Part shown: one piece after another, positions 16,415-25,174 of the stretch | How positions within the stretch are numbered: position 1 is the stretch's first letter | Layout: every line of letters begins with the position of its first letter | DNA from: Amycolatopsis jejuensis | GTDB lineage: Bacteria > Actinomycetota > Actinomycetes > Mycobacteriales > Pseudonocardiaceae | Assembly (NCBI RefSeq): GCF_000717335.1 | Contig: NZ_JNYZ01000024.1 | Span: 1 to 64,000, forward strand | Direction of reading: 5' to 3' | DNA: 64,000 bases | The notes under the pieces: generated by a model | The model's input: the letters and a program-made list of their open reading frames with translations, nothing else | What the model was told of the DNA's origin: nothing | Database searches by the model: none | Program-made: the position numbers and the translations under genes

Positions 16415-18211
16415 GTGCGCGAATACAGCGCCCCCGCCGGCAAGCCGGTGACCGACGACGAGAACCTGGCCGACGTCGTCTGGGCGAACGCGGAACGGTT
16501 CTCCGACGTGGTCAGCTTCCGCAGGCAGGTCGAGGGCACCTGGCTGGACGTGACCGCGAAGGACTTCGCCGACCAGGTCGCGGCCGTCGCCAAGGGCCTG
16601 ATCGCGGCAGGCGTCGGGCACGGCGACCGGGTCGCGCTGATGTCGAAGACCCGCTACGAGTGGACTCTGCTCGACTTCGCGATCTGGGCCGCGGGCGCGG
16701 TCACCGTCCCGATCTATGAGACGTCGTCGCCTGAACAGGTGCATTGGATCCTGTCCGATTCGGCGGCCAAGGCGCTCGTGGTGGAGACCGGGACGCACCT
16801 CGCCGCGGTCGACGAGATCCGCAGCAGGCTGTCCGCGCTCGAGCACACCTGGCAGATCGAGGGCGAGTCCCCGGCGGTCGACGAGCTCACCGCCCGCGGC
16901 GCCGAGGTGTCCGACGAGGACCTGCACACGCGCCGCCGCAGTGTGACGGCGAACGAGATCGCCACCCTCGTCTACACCTCGGGCACCACCGGGCGGCCCA
17001 AGGGCGTCGAGCTGACCCACCGGAACCTGCTGGCCGAGATCCGCGCGGACATCGAGGCGTTCCCGGAGCTGATGGAGCAGGGCAACTCCTTGCTGTGCTT
17101 CCTGCCGCTGGCGCACATCCTGGCCCGCGCGATCGCCGTCACCGCGCTCACCGCCCGGGTCACCCTCGGGCACACGCCGGACGTGAAGAACCTGGTCCCC
17201 GACCTCGGCACCTTCCGCCCGACGTTCGTGGTCGCCGTGCCGCGCGTGTTCGAGAAGGTGTACAACACCGCGAAGCAGCGCGCGCACAGCGAAGGCAAGG
17301 GAAAGATCTTCGACGCCGCCGAAGCGGTCGCGGTCGCGTACAGCGAGGCGCAGGACCGCGGCGGCGCCGGGCTGGGCCTGCGGGCGAAGCACCTGCTGTT
17401 CGACAAGCTGGTGTACGGCAAGCTCCGCGCCGCGCTCGGCGGCCGTTGTATCGCCGCGGTGTCCGGCGGGGCTCCGCTGGGCGCGCGCCTGGCGCACTTC
17501 TTCCGCGGCATCGGCGTCCCGGTGTTCGAGGGCTACGGCCTCACCGAGACGTCCGCGGCGGCGAACGTGAACACCAACGGGGCATTCCGGGTCGGGACGG
17601 TCGGCCGCCCGGTCGCGGGCACCTCGGTGCGCATTGCCGAGGACGGCGAGGTGCTGCTCAAGGGCGACGTGGTGTTCGGCCGGTACTACAACAACCCGGA
17701 GGCGACCGCGGAAGCGCTCACCGACGGCTGGTTCCACACCGGCGACCTCGGCGAGCTGGACGCGGACGGTTTCCTCAAGATCACCGGCCGCAAGAAGGAG
17801 ATCATCGTGACCGCGGGCGGCAAGAACGTCGCCCCGTCCGGGCTCGAGGACACGATCAAGGCCGCGCCGCTGGTGAGCCAGGTGATGGTGGTCGGCGACC
17901 AGCGGCCGTTCATCGCCGCGCTGGTCACGGTCGACGAGGAGTACTTCCCGTCGTGGAAGACCCAGCACGGCAAGCCTGCCGGGGCCACGGTCGCCGAATT
18001 GGCCGAGGACGCCGATTTGCGGGCGGAGATCCAGGTGGCTGTCGACGAGGCGAACCGGCATGTTTCGCATGCGGAGGCGATCAAGAAGTTCACGGTACTG
18101 GGGGCGGATTTCACTGAGGCCAGTGGGGAGATCACGCCTAGTTTGAAGTTGAAGCGGGGTGTGGTGGGGAAGAATTACGCTGCCGATATCGAGGCTCTGT
18201 ACCGTAAGTGA
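16415..18211 (+). CDS. Long-chain fatty-acid-CoA ligase (FadD15-like)
   Basis: 598 residues, GTG with GGAGG seven nt upstream. Adenylate-forming enzyme: the P-loop YTSGTTGRPKGVELTH (188-203), GYGLTETSAA (A5 motif), DGWFHTGDLGELDADGFLKITGRKKE (A7/A8) and the A10 lysine region PSLKLKRGVV. Activates long-chain fatty acids to acyl-CoA through an acyl-AMP intermediate, on the cytosolic side of the membrane. TTGACT at 16374-16379 may be a -35 box. The end of the gene has unusually AT-rich synonymous codons (18110-18200, e.g. agtttgaagttgaag) compared with the rest. Followed by palindromic element copy 2. Confidence 0.92.
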   Translation: MREYSAPAGKPVTDDENLADVVWANAERFSDVVSFRRQVEGTWLDVTAKDFADQVAAVAKGLIAAGVGHGDRVALMSKTRYEWTLLDFAIWAAGAVTVPIYETSSPEQVHWILSDSAAKALVVETGTHLAAVDEIRSRLSALEHTWQIEGESPAVDELTARGAEVSDEDLHTRRRSVTANEIATLVYTSGTTGRPKGVELTHRNLLAEIRADIEAFPELMEQGNSLLCFLPLAHILARAIAVTALTARVTLGHTPDVKNLVPDLGTFRPTFVVAVPRVFEKVYNTAKQRAHSEGKGKIFDAAEAVAVAYSEAQDRGGAGLGLRAKHLLFDKLVYGKLRAALGGRCIAAVSGGAPLGARLAHFFRGIGVPVFEGYGLTETSAAANVNTNGAFRVGTVGRPVAGTSVRIAEDGEVLLKGDVVFGRYYNNPEATAEALTDGWFHTGDLGELDADGFLKITGRKKEIIVTAGGKNVAPSGLEDTIKAAPLVSQVMVVGDQRPFIAALVTVDEEYFPSWKTQHGKPAGATVAELAEDADLRAEIQVAVDEANRHVSHAEAIKKFTVLGADFTEASGEITPSLKLKRGVVGKNYAADIEALYRK

Positions 18212-18244
18212 GCCGGTGCGGCCTGAGTGGTGGGGGGAAGGGCT

Positions 18245-18291
18245 GTGAAGGGAACCATCACGGAATCTGATTCCCTCATGGTTCCCTTCAC
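18245..18291. terminator. Long palindromic element, copy 2 (convergent gap)
   Basis: 22-bp stem with two mismatches and a 3-nt loop (CTG, 18267-18269); left arm GTGAAGGGAACCATCACGG. Lies between the convergent fadD and YbjQ genes. Core sequence shared with 6703-6761 and 22916-22962. Likely bidirectional terminator. Confidence 0.85.
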
Positions 18292-18303
18292 GGAATGCAG
18301 GCG

Positions 18304-18738
18304 TCAGGACTGCGGGGGTTGCTGGAACTGCTGCTGTTGTTGCGGGGGCTGGTGTGGCTGCTGCGGGGCGCCGTCCGGGACCACGTACACCGCGGTGCCG
18401 TAGGCGGCGATTTCGCTTGCGGTACCGGCGATTTCGTTGCAGTCGAAGCGGAGGGCCAGCACTGCGTTCGCGCCGTGGGCCATGGCTTCCTGGCAGAGGC
18501 GGTACAGGGCCTCGTTGCGGGAGTCGGCCAGTAGTTTCGACAGGCCCTTCAGCTCGCCGCCTGCCATGGCCTTGAAGCCGGCGCCGATGTTGGAGAACAT
18601 GTTGCGGCTGCGCACAGTGAGCCCGAACACCTCGCCGAACACGCGGACCACGCGGTAACCGGGCAGATCGTTCATCGTGGACAACAGGATCGGGAACTGC
18701 TGCTGGTACTGCTGTTGCGGTGGTGCGGCTTGAGTCAT
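18304..18738 (-). CDS. YbjQ/UPF0145 family protein with Gln-rich tails
   Basis: 144 residues. The core PGYRVVRVFGEVFGLTVRSRN...ALYRLCQEAMAHGANAVLALRFDCNEI...YGTAVYVV is the YbjQ (UPF0145, putative heavy-metal-binding) domain, a small pentamer-forming fold of unknown role. Both ends are extended by low-complexity Gln/Pro sequence (PPQQQYQQQ at the N-terminus, PHQPPQQQQQFQQPPQS at the C-terminus), unusual for this short family. Cytoplasmic. Monocistronic between element copy 2 and the monooxygenase gene. Confidence 0.85.
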   Translation of the reverse strand: MTQAAPPQQQYQQQFPILLSTMNDLPGYRVVRVFGEVFGLTVRSRNMFSNIGAGFKAMAGGELKGLSKLLADSRNEALYRLCQEAMAHGANAVLALRFDCNEIAGTASEIAAYGTAVYVVPDGAPQQPHQPPQQQQQFQQPPQS

Positions 18739-18765
18739 GCGCGGATCGTAGCGTCGGCGGGCGGA

Positions 18766-19866
18766 TCACGCCGTGATTCGCGCATTCCAGTCCAGGTGAT
18801 GCCGGTACGCCCAGCCGCGGTCTTCGGCCACGTCGTTGCCTGCGCTCGCGGCCACCAGCTTTTCCACCCGGGCGCGGCGCAGCCGGTCGTACACCGCGAA
18901 AGCCGTGGGTGCGTCGGGGAGATCGCGCAGGCATTGGCCCAGCACCACGGCGTCTTCCAGCGCCATCGACGCGCCCTGTCCGGCCGCTGGGGACGCTGCG
19001 TGGGCCGCGTCTCCGGCCAGGACCATCGACGGGGTGGACCACACCCGGGTCGTGGGGAGGTCGTAGGAGTGGCCGCCGAAGACCTCGTCACCCGTTGCGG
19101 CCACGATCTCGGCGCACGGGAGCGGGTCTTCGACGAACGCCGTGTGGGTGAACTCCCGCCAGCCGGCCGGGGTGACCTCGGCGATTTCGGCGCGCGGGCG
19201 TTCGGCGTCCGGGATGCGGGCGAACCAGAAGGTCGCGCCGTCGGGGGCCGTCGTGTAGCCGAAGGCGGCGCGGCTGCCGCGGATCATCCGGTAGATGCCC
19301 GGTGCGGCCGGCAATCCTTCGGCGCGGGTGTAGCCGTAGACCACCGTGAGCCCGGTGTACCGGGGTGGCTCGGCCTGTGGGTCGATGAGCGTGCGGACCA
19401 CCGAGTGGAGGCCGTCGGCGCCGATCAGCAGGTCGCCGCTCGCGGTGGTGCCGTCCTCGAACGTTGCGGTGACCTGCTTGCCGACGGTAGCCGTGACCAG
19501 GCGCCGGCCGTGGACCAGGGGGATTCCGCGGCGTTCGGTTTCCTGCTGGAGCACGCGGTAGAAGGCGGCGCGGGTCAGGGTGCGAGGGCCGTCGAGGCCG
19601 CGGTCGAATTCGCGGGTGCCGAAGACTGTCCCGTCCGGGCCGATGAGTTCGACGCCCAGTGCGGCGAAGGACGCGTCGATCACCGGCGCATCGGCGTCGA
19701 TGGCGCGGAGGGCGTCCATGCCGTTGTGCATCACGGTGAGGAATGCGCCCGCGTCCTCGCCGCCGCTGCGGTGGGCTTCGAACACCACCGGCTCGTGCCC
19801 GGCGCGCTGTAACGCCATCGCCGTGACCGTGCCCGCGACTCCCCCGCCGATGATCAAAACCCGCAT
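18766..19866 (-). CDS. FAD-dependent monooxygenase (PHBH fold)
   Basis: 366 residues from ATG 19866 (GGGGGG upstream). Rossmann motif MRVLIIGGGVAGTVTAMALQRAG binds FAD; GADGLHSVVR is the DG motif, and SMVLAGDAAHAASPAAGQGASMALEDAVVL (about 285-314) is the GD motif that binds the FAD ribityl chain. These are class A flavoprotein monooxygenases that hydroxylate aromatic or polyketide substrates using NAD(P)H. No pathway neighbours give the substrate; could be antibiotic-modifying or catabolic. Separated from the aminotransferase by a terminator. Confidence 0.88.
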   Translation of the reverse strand: MRVLIIGGGVAGTVTAMALQRAGHEPVVFEAHRSGGEDAGAFLTVMHNGMDALRAIDADAPVIDASFAALGVELIGPDGTVFGTREFDRGLDGPRTLTRAAFYRVLQQETERRGIPLVHGRRLVTATVGKQVTATFEDGTTASGDLLIGADGLHSVVRTLIDPQAEPPRYTGLTVVYGYTRAEGLPAAPGIYRMIRGSRAAFGYTTAPDGATFWFARIPDAERPRAEIAEVTPAGWREFTHTAFVEDPLPCAEIVAATGDEVFGGHSYDLPTTRVWSTPSMVLAGDAAHAASPAAGQGASMALEDAVVLGQCLRDLPDAPTAFAVYDRLRRARVEKLVAASAGNDVAEDRGWAYRHHLDWNARITA

Positions 19867-19885
19867 CGCGCCCCCCTGGATACGA

Positions 19886-19924
19886 CCGTGCCGCCGCCAA
19901 CCGTAGCGGGTGGCGGCGGCACGG
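19886..19924 (-). terminator. Terminator hairpin after aminotransferase
   Basis: Perfect 14-bp stem CCGTGCCGCCGCCA (19886-19899) with 19911-19924, 11-nt loop, beginning 10 nt after the aminotransferase stop on the minus strand and ending 19 nt before the monooxygenase start. Confidence 0.8.
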
Positions 19925-19933
19925 AACCAGGCG

Positions 19934-21172
19934 TCAGGCGCGCTGCGCGACCGCGAGCCGCACGCAGACGGCGAGACCGCGTACGGCCTCCTCCACCTCG
20001 GCCAACTCGGGGAAGGTGGGCGCGATCCGGATGACCGCGTCCGCCGGGTCGGCACCGTGCGGGTGCGTCGCTCCGGCCGGGGTGAGCGCGATGCCCGCCT
20101 CCTTTGCCAGCCGGACGACCTCCTTCGCGGTGCCCTCGGGCACGGTCAGCGAGATGAAGTACCCGCCGATGGGCTTGGTCCAGCTCGCCAGGTCGCTGAG
20201 CTCCTCGCTGAGGATGCGCTCGACGGCGGCGAACTTCGGCGCGATCAGCTCGGCGTGCTTGCGCATGTGCGCGCGGACCCCGTCGGCGTCCTTGAGGAAC
20301 ATCGCGTGCCGCAGCTGGTTGACCTTGTCCGGGCCGATCGTCCGCTTGGCGAGCAGGCCGAGCCACCAGGTCAGGTTGGCCTCCGACGCACCGAAGAACC
20401 CGACCCCCGACCCGGCAAAGGTGATCTTCGAGGTGGACCCGTACACGAACACCCGGTCCGGGTTACCGGCCTCGGCGCACAGCGCGAGGATGTCGGCGAG
20501 CTCCGGCTCGGCGTCGGTGAGGTGGTGCACCGCGTAGGCGTTGTCCCAGATGATGCGGAAGTCCGGCGCGGCGGTGGGCATCGAGGCGAGCCGCCGGGCG
20601 ACCTCGTCGCTGAACGTGACGCCGGTCGGGTTCGAGTACTTCGGCACGCACCAGATGCCCTTGACCGCGGCGTCCTCGGCGGCGAGCCGCTCGACCACGT
20701 CCATGTCCGGGCCGGTCTCGGTCATCGGCACCGGGATCAGCTCGATGCCGAAGCGCTCGGCGAGCGCGAAGTGCCGGTCGTACCCGGGCACCGGGCACAG
20801 CATCGCGACGCGCGGCTCGTCGGCCCAGCGGCGCGGCGCGCCCGGCAGGGTGCTGAGCATCGCCTGCGAGACGGTGTCGTGCATCAGCTCCAGGCTCGAG
20901 TTCCCGGCCGCGAGCAGCTGCTCCACCGGTACCTGCAGCGCGCCGGCGAAGATCCGGCGCAGCTCGGGCAGCCCCTTGAGCCCGCCGTAGTTGCGGGTGT
21001 CGGTGCCGTCCTCGGCCTTGAACCGGCCGTTCGGCAGCGTGAGGAGGTCCGCGGAAAGGTCGAGCTGCCGGGGCGACGGCTTGCCGCGGGTGATGTCCAG
21101 GGAGAGGCCGCGGTCGACCAGCGCCGCGTAGTCGCGACGGGCGGTGTCGACGTCGACAGGAGCTGTGGTCAT
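19934..21172 (-). CDS. Aspartate aminotransferase, AspB/MocR-like class (PF12897)
   Basis: 412 residues from ATG 21172. The sequence DITRGKPSPRQLDLS, RNYGGLKGLPELRRIFAG, PVPGYDRHFALAE, KYSNPTGVTFSD, IWDNAYAVHHL and the PLP-lysine motif STSKITFAGSGVGFFG match the aminotransferase subgroup that includes the Corynebacterium glutamicum aspartate aminotransferase. It should interconvert aspartate/2-oxoglutarate and oxaloacetate/glutamate. Cytosolic. Divergent from the hypothetical gene at 21235. Some relatives are annotated as regulators, but no DNA-binding domain is present here. Confidence 0.87.
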   Translation of the reverse strand: MTTAPVDVDTARRDYAALVDRGLSLDITRGKPSPRQLDLSADLLTLPNGRFKAEDGTDTRNYGGLKGLPELRRIFAGALQVPVEQLLAAGNSSLELMHDTVSQAMLSTLPGAPRRWADEPRVAMLCPVPGYDRHFALAERFGIELIPVPMTETGPDMDVVERLAAEDAAVKGIWCVPKYSNPTGVTFSDEVARRLASMPTAAPDFRIIWDNAYAVHHLTDAEPELADILALCAEAGNPDRVFVYGSTSKITFAGSGVGFFGASEANLTWWLGLLAKRTIGPDKVNQLRHAMFLKDADGVRAHMRKHAELIAPKFAAVERILSEELSDLASWTKPIGGYFISLTVPEGTAKEVVRLAKEAGIALTPAGATHPHGADPADAVIRIAPTFPELAEVEEAVRGLAVCVRLAVAQRA

Positions 21173-21234
21173 GCCTATCACGCTAAACCGCCTGCGCAAC
21201 CCGGTTCGGGCGACCCCCGGCTAGCGTGGGGCGC

Positions 21235-21711
21235 GTGCGATTCATTGTGCATGCCGATCAGCGGCAGTTCTCCTTGCGGGACAAGGGCGCCTGGCGTCCG
21301 GGCGACGGCGGCTGGACCGAGGAGGCGGTCGCCGTGCATCGCCTTGCGGTGGAACCGTCGTCGCTGTCCGTGGCCACCGCGCGGTCGGACCTGGTGGAGG
21401 TCGACGTGTCGGTCTCCGGTGCCGCGTCGCCGCTGCTCACCGGCGCCGAGCACGTCGTGGAGGCCGACCTCGCGGTGCCGGGCGGCGAGGTGACGCTCGC
21501 CGGTCCCGCCGACTACCCGGGGCAGGAACACCGGATCGCGGTGTCCCCCGGGCGGTACCGGGTCCGAGTGTCCTATGTGGAGAGCGGACCGCCGGATGCC
21601 GAGTGGCACGAGCACGAGTTCGGTCCGCATTACCGCTACGTGCTGGAGCTGTGGCCGGCGTCGCACGCGGCGCCGGTCGAGGTGGTCCGCCTCGGCGAAT
21701 GGGACGGCTGA
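21235..21711 (+). CDS. Conserved hypothetical protein
   Basis: 158 residues from GTG 21235, VRFIVHADQRQFSLRDKGAW onward. Predicted mainly beta, with the ending GRYRVRVSYVESGPPDAEWHEHEFGPHYRYVLELWP. No signal peptide, membrane segment or catalytic motif. TAGCGT at 21222-21227 ends seven nt before the GTG, pointing to a leaderless mRNA. I do not recognise the family. It precedes the SGNH hydrolase by 43 nt on the same strand. Confidence 0.7.
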   Translation: MRFIVHADQRQFSLRDKGAWRPGDGGWTEEAVAVHRLAVEPSSLSVATARSDLVEVDVSVSGAASPLLTGAEHVVEADLAVPGGEVTLAGPADYPGQEHRIAVSPGRYRVRVSYVESGPPDAEWHEHEFGPHYRYVLELWPASHAAPVEVVRLGEWDG

Positions 21712-21754
21712 AAACGGTTGGCAAGATCGGCGGCGGGACGGCAGACTCGGGATC

Positions 21755-22897
21755 ATGCAGTGGATCACCACACCGGTCGGCTCTTTGGTGCGTGGCGCCC
21801 TGGAGCTGGAGCGCACTGATCAGGGCCTCCTGCCGCACCGGCTGCCCGCCCGGGCCCGTGCGCAGAACACCGATGGACGGCTGGCGATGGCGGAGAGTCA
21901 GCCGTCCGGGGTACGGCTGGCTTTTCGCACCGAAGCGACCGCAGTGGAGCTGGACACGCATCGCACGAAGGTGTCGTACGTCGGCGTGCCTGCGCTGCCG
22001 GATGGCGTCTACGACCTGGTGCTGGACGGTCGGGCGGCCGGTTGCGCGACGGTGTCCGGGGGTGACGAGCTGGTGCTGGACATGATGACCGGTACCGGTT
22101 CGACGCGGCCTGGTCCGCCGGGCACGGTCCGGTTCGCGGACTTGCCAGTTGGCATGAAAGACGTCGAGATCTGGTTGCCGTACAACGAGACCACGCGTCT
22201 GCTTGCGCTCCGCACCACAGCTCCGGTGGAGCCGTTGCCGCCGGTTGGGCGGGTTTGGGTGCATCACGGCAGCTCCATCAGCCACGGCACGGGTGCCACC
22301 GGCCCGTCCGCGACGTGGCCCGCGCTGGCTGCTGCCCAGGGCGGGGTGGACCTGATCAACCTGGGGCTCAGCGGGAACGCGCTGCTGGACCCGTTCACGG
22401 CGCGCGCGCTGCGGGACACCCCGGCGGATCTGCTGAGCGTGAAGCTGGGGATCAACGTGGTGAACGCCGATTTGATGCGGCTGCGCGCGTTCGGCCCCGC
22501 GGTGCACGGCTTCCTGGACACCATCCGGGAAGGACATCCGGATACCCCGCTGGTGGTGATTTCGCCGCTGCTGTGCCCGATCCACGAGGACACTCCAGGT
22601 CCGGGTGCACCGGACTTCAGCGGCGACTCACTGCGGTTCCGCGCCACCGGCGACCCTTCCGCGGTCGCAGAGGGGAAATTGACGCTGACGGTGATCCGGG
22701 AGGAACTCGCGCGGATTGTCGCGGCGCGGGCCGACCCGGCGTTGCACTACGTGGACGGGCTTTCGCTCTACGGCGAAGCGGATTTCGCCGTACATCCGCT
22801 GCCTGATGCCCTCCACCCGGACGCCGCTACGCACCGCTTCGTAGGCGAACGCTTCGCGAAGCAAGCCTTCGCCGCTGGCGGCTTCTTCGCGGCCTAG
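21755..22897 (+). CDS. SGNH/GDSL-type hydrolase with N-terminal beta domain
   Basis: 380 residues from ATG 21755. Residues 1-165 form a jelly-roll-like N-terminal domain (VRLAFRTEATAVELDTHR, VEIWLPYNETTRL), as in the bacterial CE2/SGNH esterases. The catalytic domain starts VWVHHGSSISHGTGAT (Ser in a GSS variant of GDS), has INLGLSGNALLDPF (Gly/Asn oxyanion block) and ends with DALHPD, which supplies the Asp-His pair. Likely a deacetylase or acyl esterase on a carbohydrate or small ester. No secretion signal is visible. Followed by palindromic element copy 3. Confidence 0.83.
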   Translation: MQWITTPVGSLVRGALELERTDQGLLPHRLPARARAQNTDGRLAMAESQPSGVRLAFRTEATAVELDTHRTKVSYVGVPALPDGVYDLVLDGRAAGCATVSGGDELVLDMMTGTGSTRPGPPGTVRFADLPVGMKDVEIWLPYNETTRLLALRTTAPVEPLPPVGRVWVHHGSSISHGTGATGPSATWPALAAAQGGVDLINLGLSGNALLDPFTARALRDTPADLLSVKLGINVVNADLMRLRAFGPAVHGFLDTIREGHPDTPLVVISPLLCPIHEDTPGPGAPDFSGDSLRFRATGDPSAVAEGKLTLTVIREELARIVAARADPALHYVDGLSLYGEADFAVHPLPDALHPDAATHRFVGERFAKQAFAAGGFFAA

Positions 22898-22915
22898 CTC
22901 CGGTCTTGGCAGGCT

Positions 22916-22962
22916 GTGAAGGGAACCATGAGGGAATCTGATTCCGTGAAGGTGGCCTTCAC
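22916..22962. terminator. Long palindromic element, copy 3 (convergent gap)
   Basis: Same 47-nt layout and CTG loop as copy 2, with 17 of 22 positions paired; left arm GTGAAGGGAACCATGAGGG is nearly unchanged while the right arm has diverged (GGTGGCCTTCAC). Between the convergent SGNH hydrolase and last mce-operon gene. Confidence 0.75.
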
Positions 22963-22971
22963 GGACCCGGG

Positions 22972-23454
22972 TCAAAGGGGATCCAGCCCGGTGATCTTCC
23001 AGCGGCCGTCGGTGCGGTGGGCCGTCACCGACAGCTGGCCCACCGACGACTGCGGCGCGTTGCCGGTCGGCAGGATTGTCTGCTGGTCCAGAAATACCAG
23101 CAGCTGAGCGTCATCACCGTGCAGGGAGCGGACTCCGATGGCACGCACCGTCGACGTGCGGATGAGCTTTTCGCCGGTCGCGCGCTGGCGGGCCGTGGCG
23201 AACTGCGTTTGGTACTGCGTCACGGCGGGGCCGGTCAGCACGTCCGCTGCGGCGCGGGTCGTGCGGTCCAGGTTGGCGTAGTAGTCGTAGGAAAACAACG
23301 CCTTCACCGCCGAACTCACCTGCTCGGCTACCTGGGCCGTGGCAGCCTGATCGACCAACGCTTCGTCGTCCTCCGGCTTCAGGAGCGACGCCTGCACCGC
23401 GAACCAGACCGCGCACGCCAACCCCACCCCCGCCACCACCGCAAGCAGCTTCAC
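22972..23454 (-). CDS. Mce-associated protein, distal (Rv3492c position)
   Basis: 160 residues from GTG 23454, overlapping the previous stop by GTGA. One N-terminal membrane helix (LLAVVAGVGLACAVWFAVQASLL), then an extracytoplasmic SnoaL/NTF2-like domain (SYDYYANLDRTTRAAADVLTGPAV ... VTAHRTDGRWKITGLDPL). Such Mas proteins follow mce genes and help stabilise the transporter. Last gene of the operon; transcription is probably ended by the palindromic element at 22916. Confidence 0.85.
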   Translation of the reverse strand: MKLLAVVAGVGLACAVWFAVQASLLKPEDDEALVDQAATAQVAEQVSSAVKALFSYDYYANLDRTTRAAADVLTGPAVTQYQTQFATARQRATGEKLIRTSTVRAIGVRSLHGDDAQLLVFLDQQTILPTGNAPQSSVGQLSVTAHRTDGRWKITGLDPL

Positions 23455-23936
23455 GAGCCCACCGCCTGTACGCCGCCGACCTTCCACGCATCCCCGGTCC
23501 GCGCGAAGTCCACCATCAACCGCGCCTGTTTCGCCGCCGGAGCACTGCCATTGGTGCTCACGCGCACGTCCAGTACCGCGATCAAGCGCGCCGTCCCGGC
23601 CGACGGGTTCAGCTCGGTGACCGCGGCCTGCACCAACGACGCCGTCGACACCGTCTTGGTGCGTTTCGCCCGGTCGATCTGCAGCTGCCGGTCGCCGGAC
23701 AGGTCTTTGCCGTACTGCCCGGTCGTCGCGGCGATCCAACGGTCCAGGTCGGCGGCGCTGGTGCGGTAGTCGATCGTGTTGAGCGCTACCAGGTCGGTGC
23801 TCGCTGCAGCCAGTACGGCGTCTCGGACGCGGCCGCGGTCCAGGCTGTCGTCGTGCGCGGCGCTCCACCACGACCAGCCGAACCACGCTGCGGCCAGCAC
23901 CGCGACCACGGCCAGCGCGCCCAGTCCCCTTTTCAT
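23451..23936 (-). CDS. Mce-associated protein, proximal (Rv3493c position)
   Basis: 161 residues; ATG overlaps the mceF stop (ATGA). N-terminal helix LGALAVVAVLAAAWFGWSWW, then an NTF2-like extracytoplasmic part with ALNTIDYRTSAADLDRWIAATTGQYGKDL and ARTGDAWKVGGVQAV, the same plan as the following gene; the pair is probably an old duplication. Belongs to the mce4-type operon by overlap and order. Confidence 0.85.
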   Translation of the reverse strand: MKRGLGALAVVAVLAAAWFGWSWWSAAHDDSLDRGRVRDAVLAAASTDLVALNTIDYRTSAADLDRWIAATTGQYGKDLSGDRQLQIDRAKRTKTVSTASLVQAAVTELNPSAGTARLIAVLDVRVSTNGSAPAAKQARLMVDFARTGDAWKVGGVQAVGS

Positions 23937-25174
23937 GACCCGCCCAGCAGCGCGCCGAGCCCGCCGTGGGCCGGGGCGGTCAGCTGGCCCAGCAAGCCGG
24001 GTAGCTGCTGGTCCGAGGCCTGACCTTCGGGCGGCGCAGCCTTGGGCGCCGCGGGGATCGCGGGCGGCTTTCCGGCGTACGGCGCGTTCTGTGCACCCCG
24101 TACCTCAGTGGGGCTGCCCGGCGGTTCCGCGCAGTAGGCGTTCATGTTGACCGGCGCTTCGCTCGTGTCGTTGGCCGGACGTTGCTTCGTGCCTTCGTAC
24201 CCCTTCGTGCACGACGCCGGGTCGAAGAAGTTGAACACCACGCCGAGGTGCCCGGTGCCGTCCGGCGACGTGGTCGGCGAGAAGGCCGAGATCACCGGGT
24301 ACGCGACCAGCAGTTCCTCGATGGCGTCCTTGCGCATCGACGTGACCTGCGCGGTGGTCAGCGAGTTCGCGAACAGCACGCCGAGGTCGGTGCCGGACGT
24401 CGCGAGCACGTCGCTGATCTGCCTGCTCAGCTGCGGCGCCTGGTCGATCACCGTGCGCACCGCCGGATCGGACGCCTTGAGCTGCGCGGCGATCGTCTTG
24501 AGCCCGGACGCGAACGACGTGATGTTCTGCGCCTGCCGTTCCTGGGTGGCGAACACCGTGCGCGAGTTCGCCAGAAGCCCTTGTGTCTGCGGGATGTACT
24601 GGGTGGCCACCGCGGTGAGCGAACTTGTGCTGTCGAGCAGTTTCTGCAGTTGCGGACCGGAACCGGCGAACGCATCGTACGTCTCGTCCACGACAGTTTT
24701 CAGCGATTCCGGGCGCACGCTCGCCACCAGGCCGTCGAGATGCGCCAGCACGGCGTCCGGCGTTGCGGGCAGCGCCGCGCGGTCCTGCGTGATCACCGAG
24801 CCGTCCTGCAGGTACGGGCCGGTGTCGCGGTCGGGCAGCAGGTCGACGAACTGCTCCCCGACCGCCGACCGGTTCGCCACCTGTGCGTGCAGCGCGTCCG
24901 GGATGTCGGGGCTGCCGGAATCGATGTCGAGCCGGACGTCGATGCCGTGTCCGGTGAGCGTCATCTCGCCGACTCGGCCGACGGTCACGCCGCGGTACGC
25001 CACCTCGGAGTTCACGAAAATCCCGCCGGAATCGGGCAGCCGCAGCGTGACGTGGTAGCCGCGGTTGCCGAAGAGCCGGTCGAGGCCGGCGTAATGGCCA
25101 CCCGCGTACACGACCGAAACCACGGCGATCACGAAGAACGCCAGCAACTGGATCCGCGTCTTGCGCGTGGTCAT
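23933..25174 (-). CDS. mceF: Mce-family protein F (Mce4F position)
   Basis: 413 residues. N-terminal signal-anchor (RIQLLAFFVIAVVSVVYAGG), MlaD/MCE domain at about 38-115 (YHVTLRLPDSGGIFVNSEVAYRGVTVGRVG), then the helical MCE-C region with periodic Leu/Thr (200-290) and a Pro/Ala-rich C-terminus (PAIPAAPKAAPPEGQ). Six such subunits form a hexameric tunnel that carries lipid across the cell envelope. Overlaps mceE upstream and the Mas gene downstream by four bases. Confidence 0.92.
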   Translation of the reverse strand: MTTRKTRIQLLAFFVIAVVSVVYAGGHYAGLDRLFGNRGYHVTLRLPDSGGIFVNSEVAYRGVTVGRVGEMTLTGHGIDVRLDIDSGSPDIPDALHAQVANRSAVGEQFVDLLPDRDTGPYLQDGSVITQDRAALPATPDAVLAHLDGLVASVRPESLKTVVDETYDAFAGSGPQLQKLLDSTSSLTAVATQYIPQTQGLLANSRTVFATQERQAQNITSFASGLKTIAAQLKASDPAVRTVIDQAPQLSRQISDVLATSGTDLGVLFANSLTTAQVTSMRKDAIEELLVAYPVISAFSPTTSPDGTGHLGVVFNFFDPASCTKGYEGTKQRPANDTSEAPVNMNAYCAEPPGSPTEVRGAQNAPYAGKPPAIPAAPKAAPPEGQASDQQLPGLLGQLTAPAHGGLGALLGGS

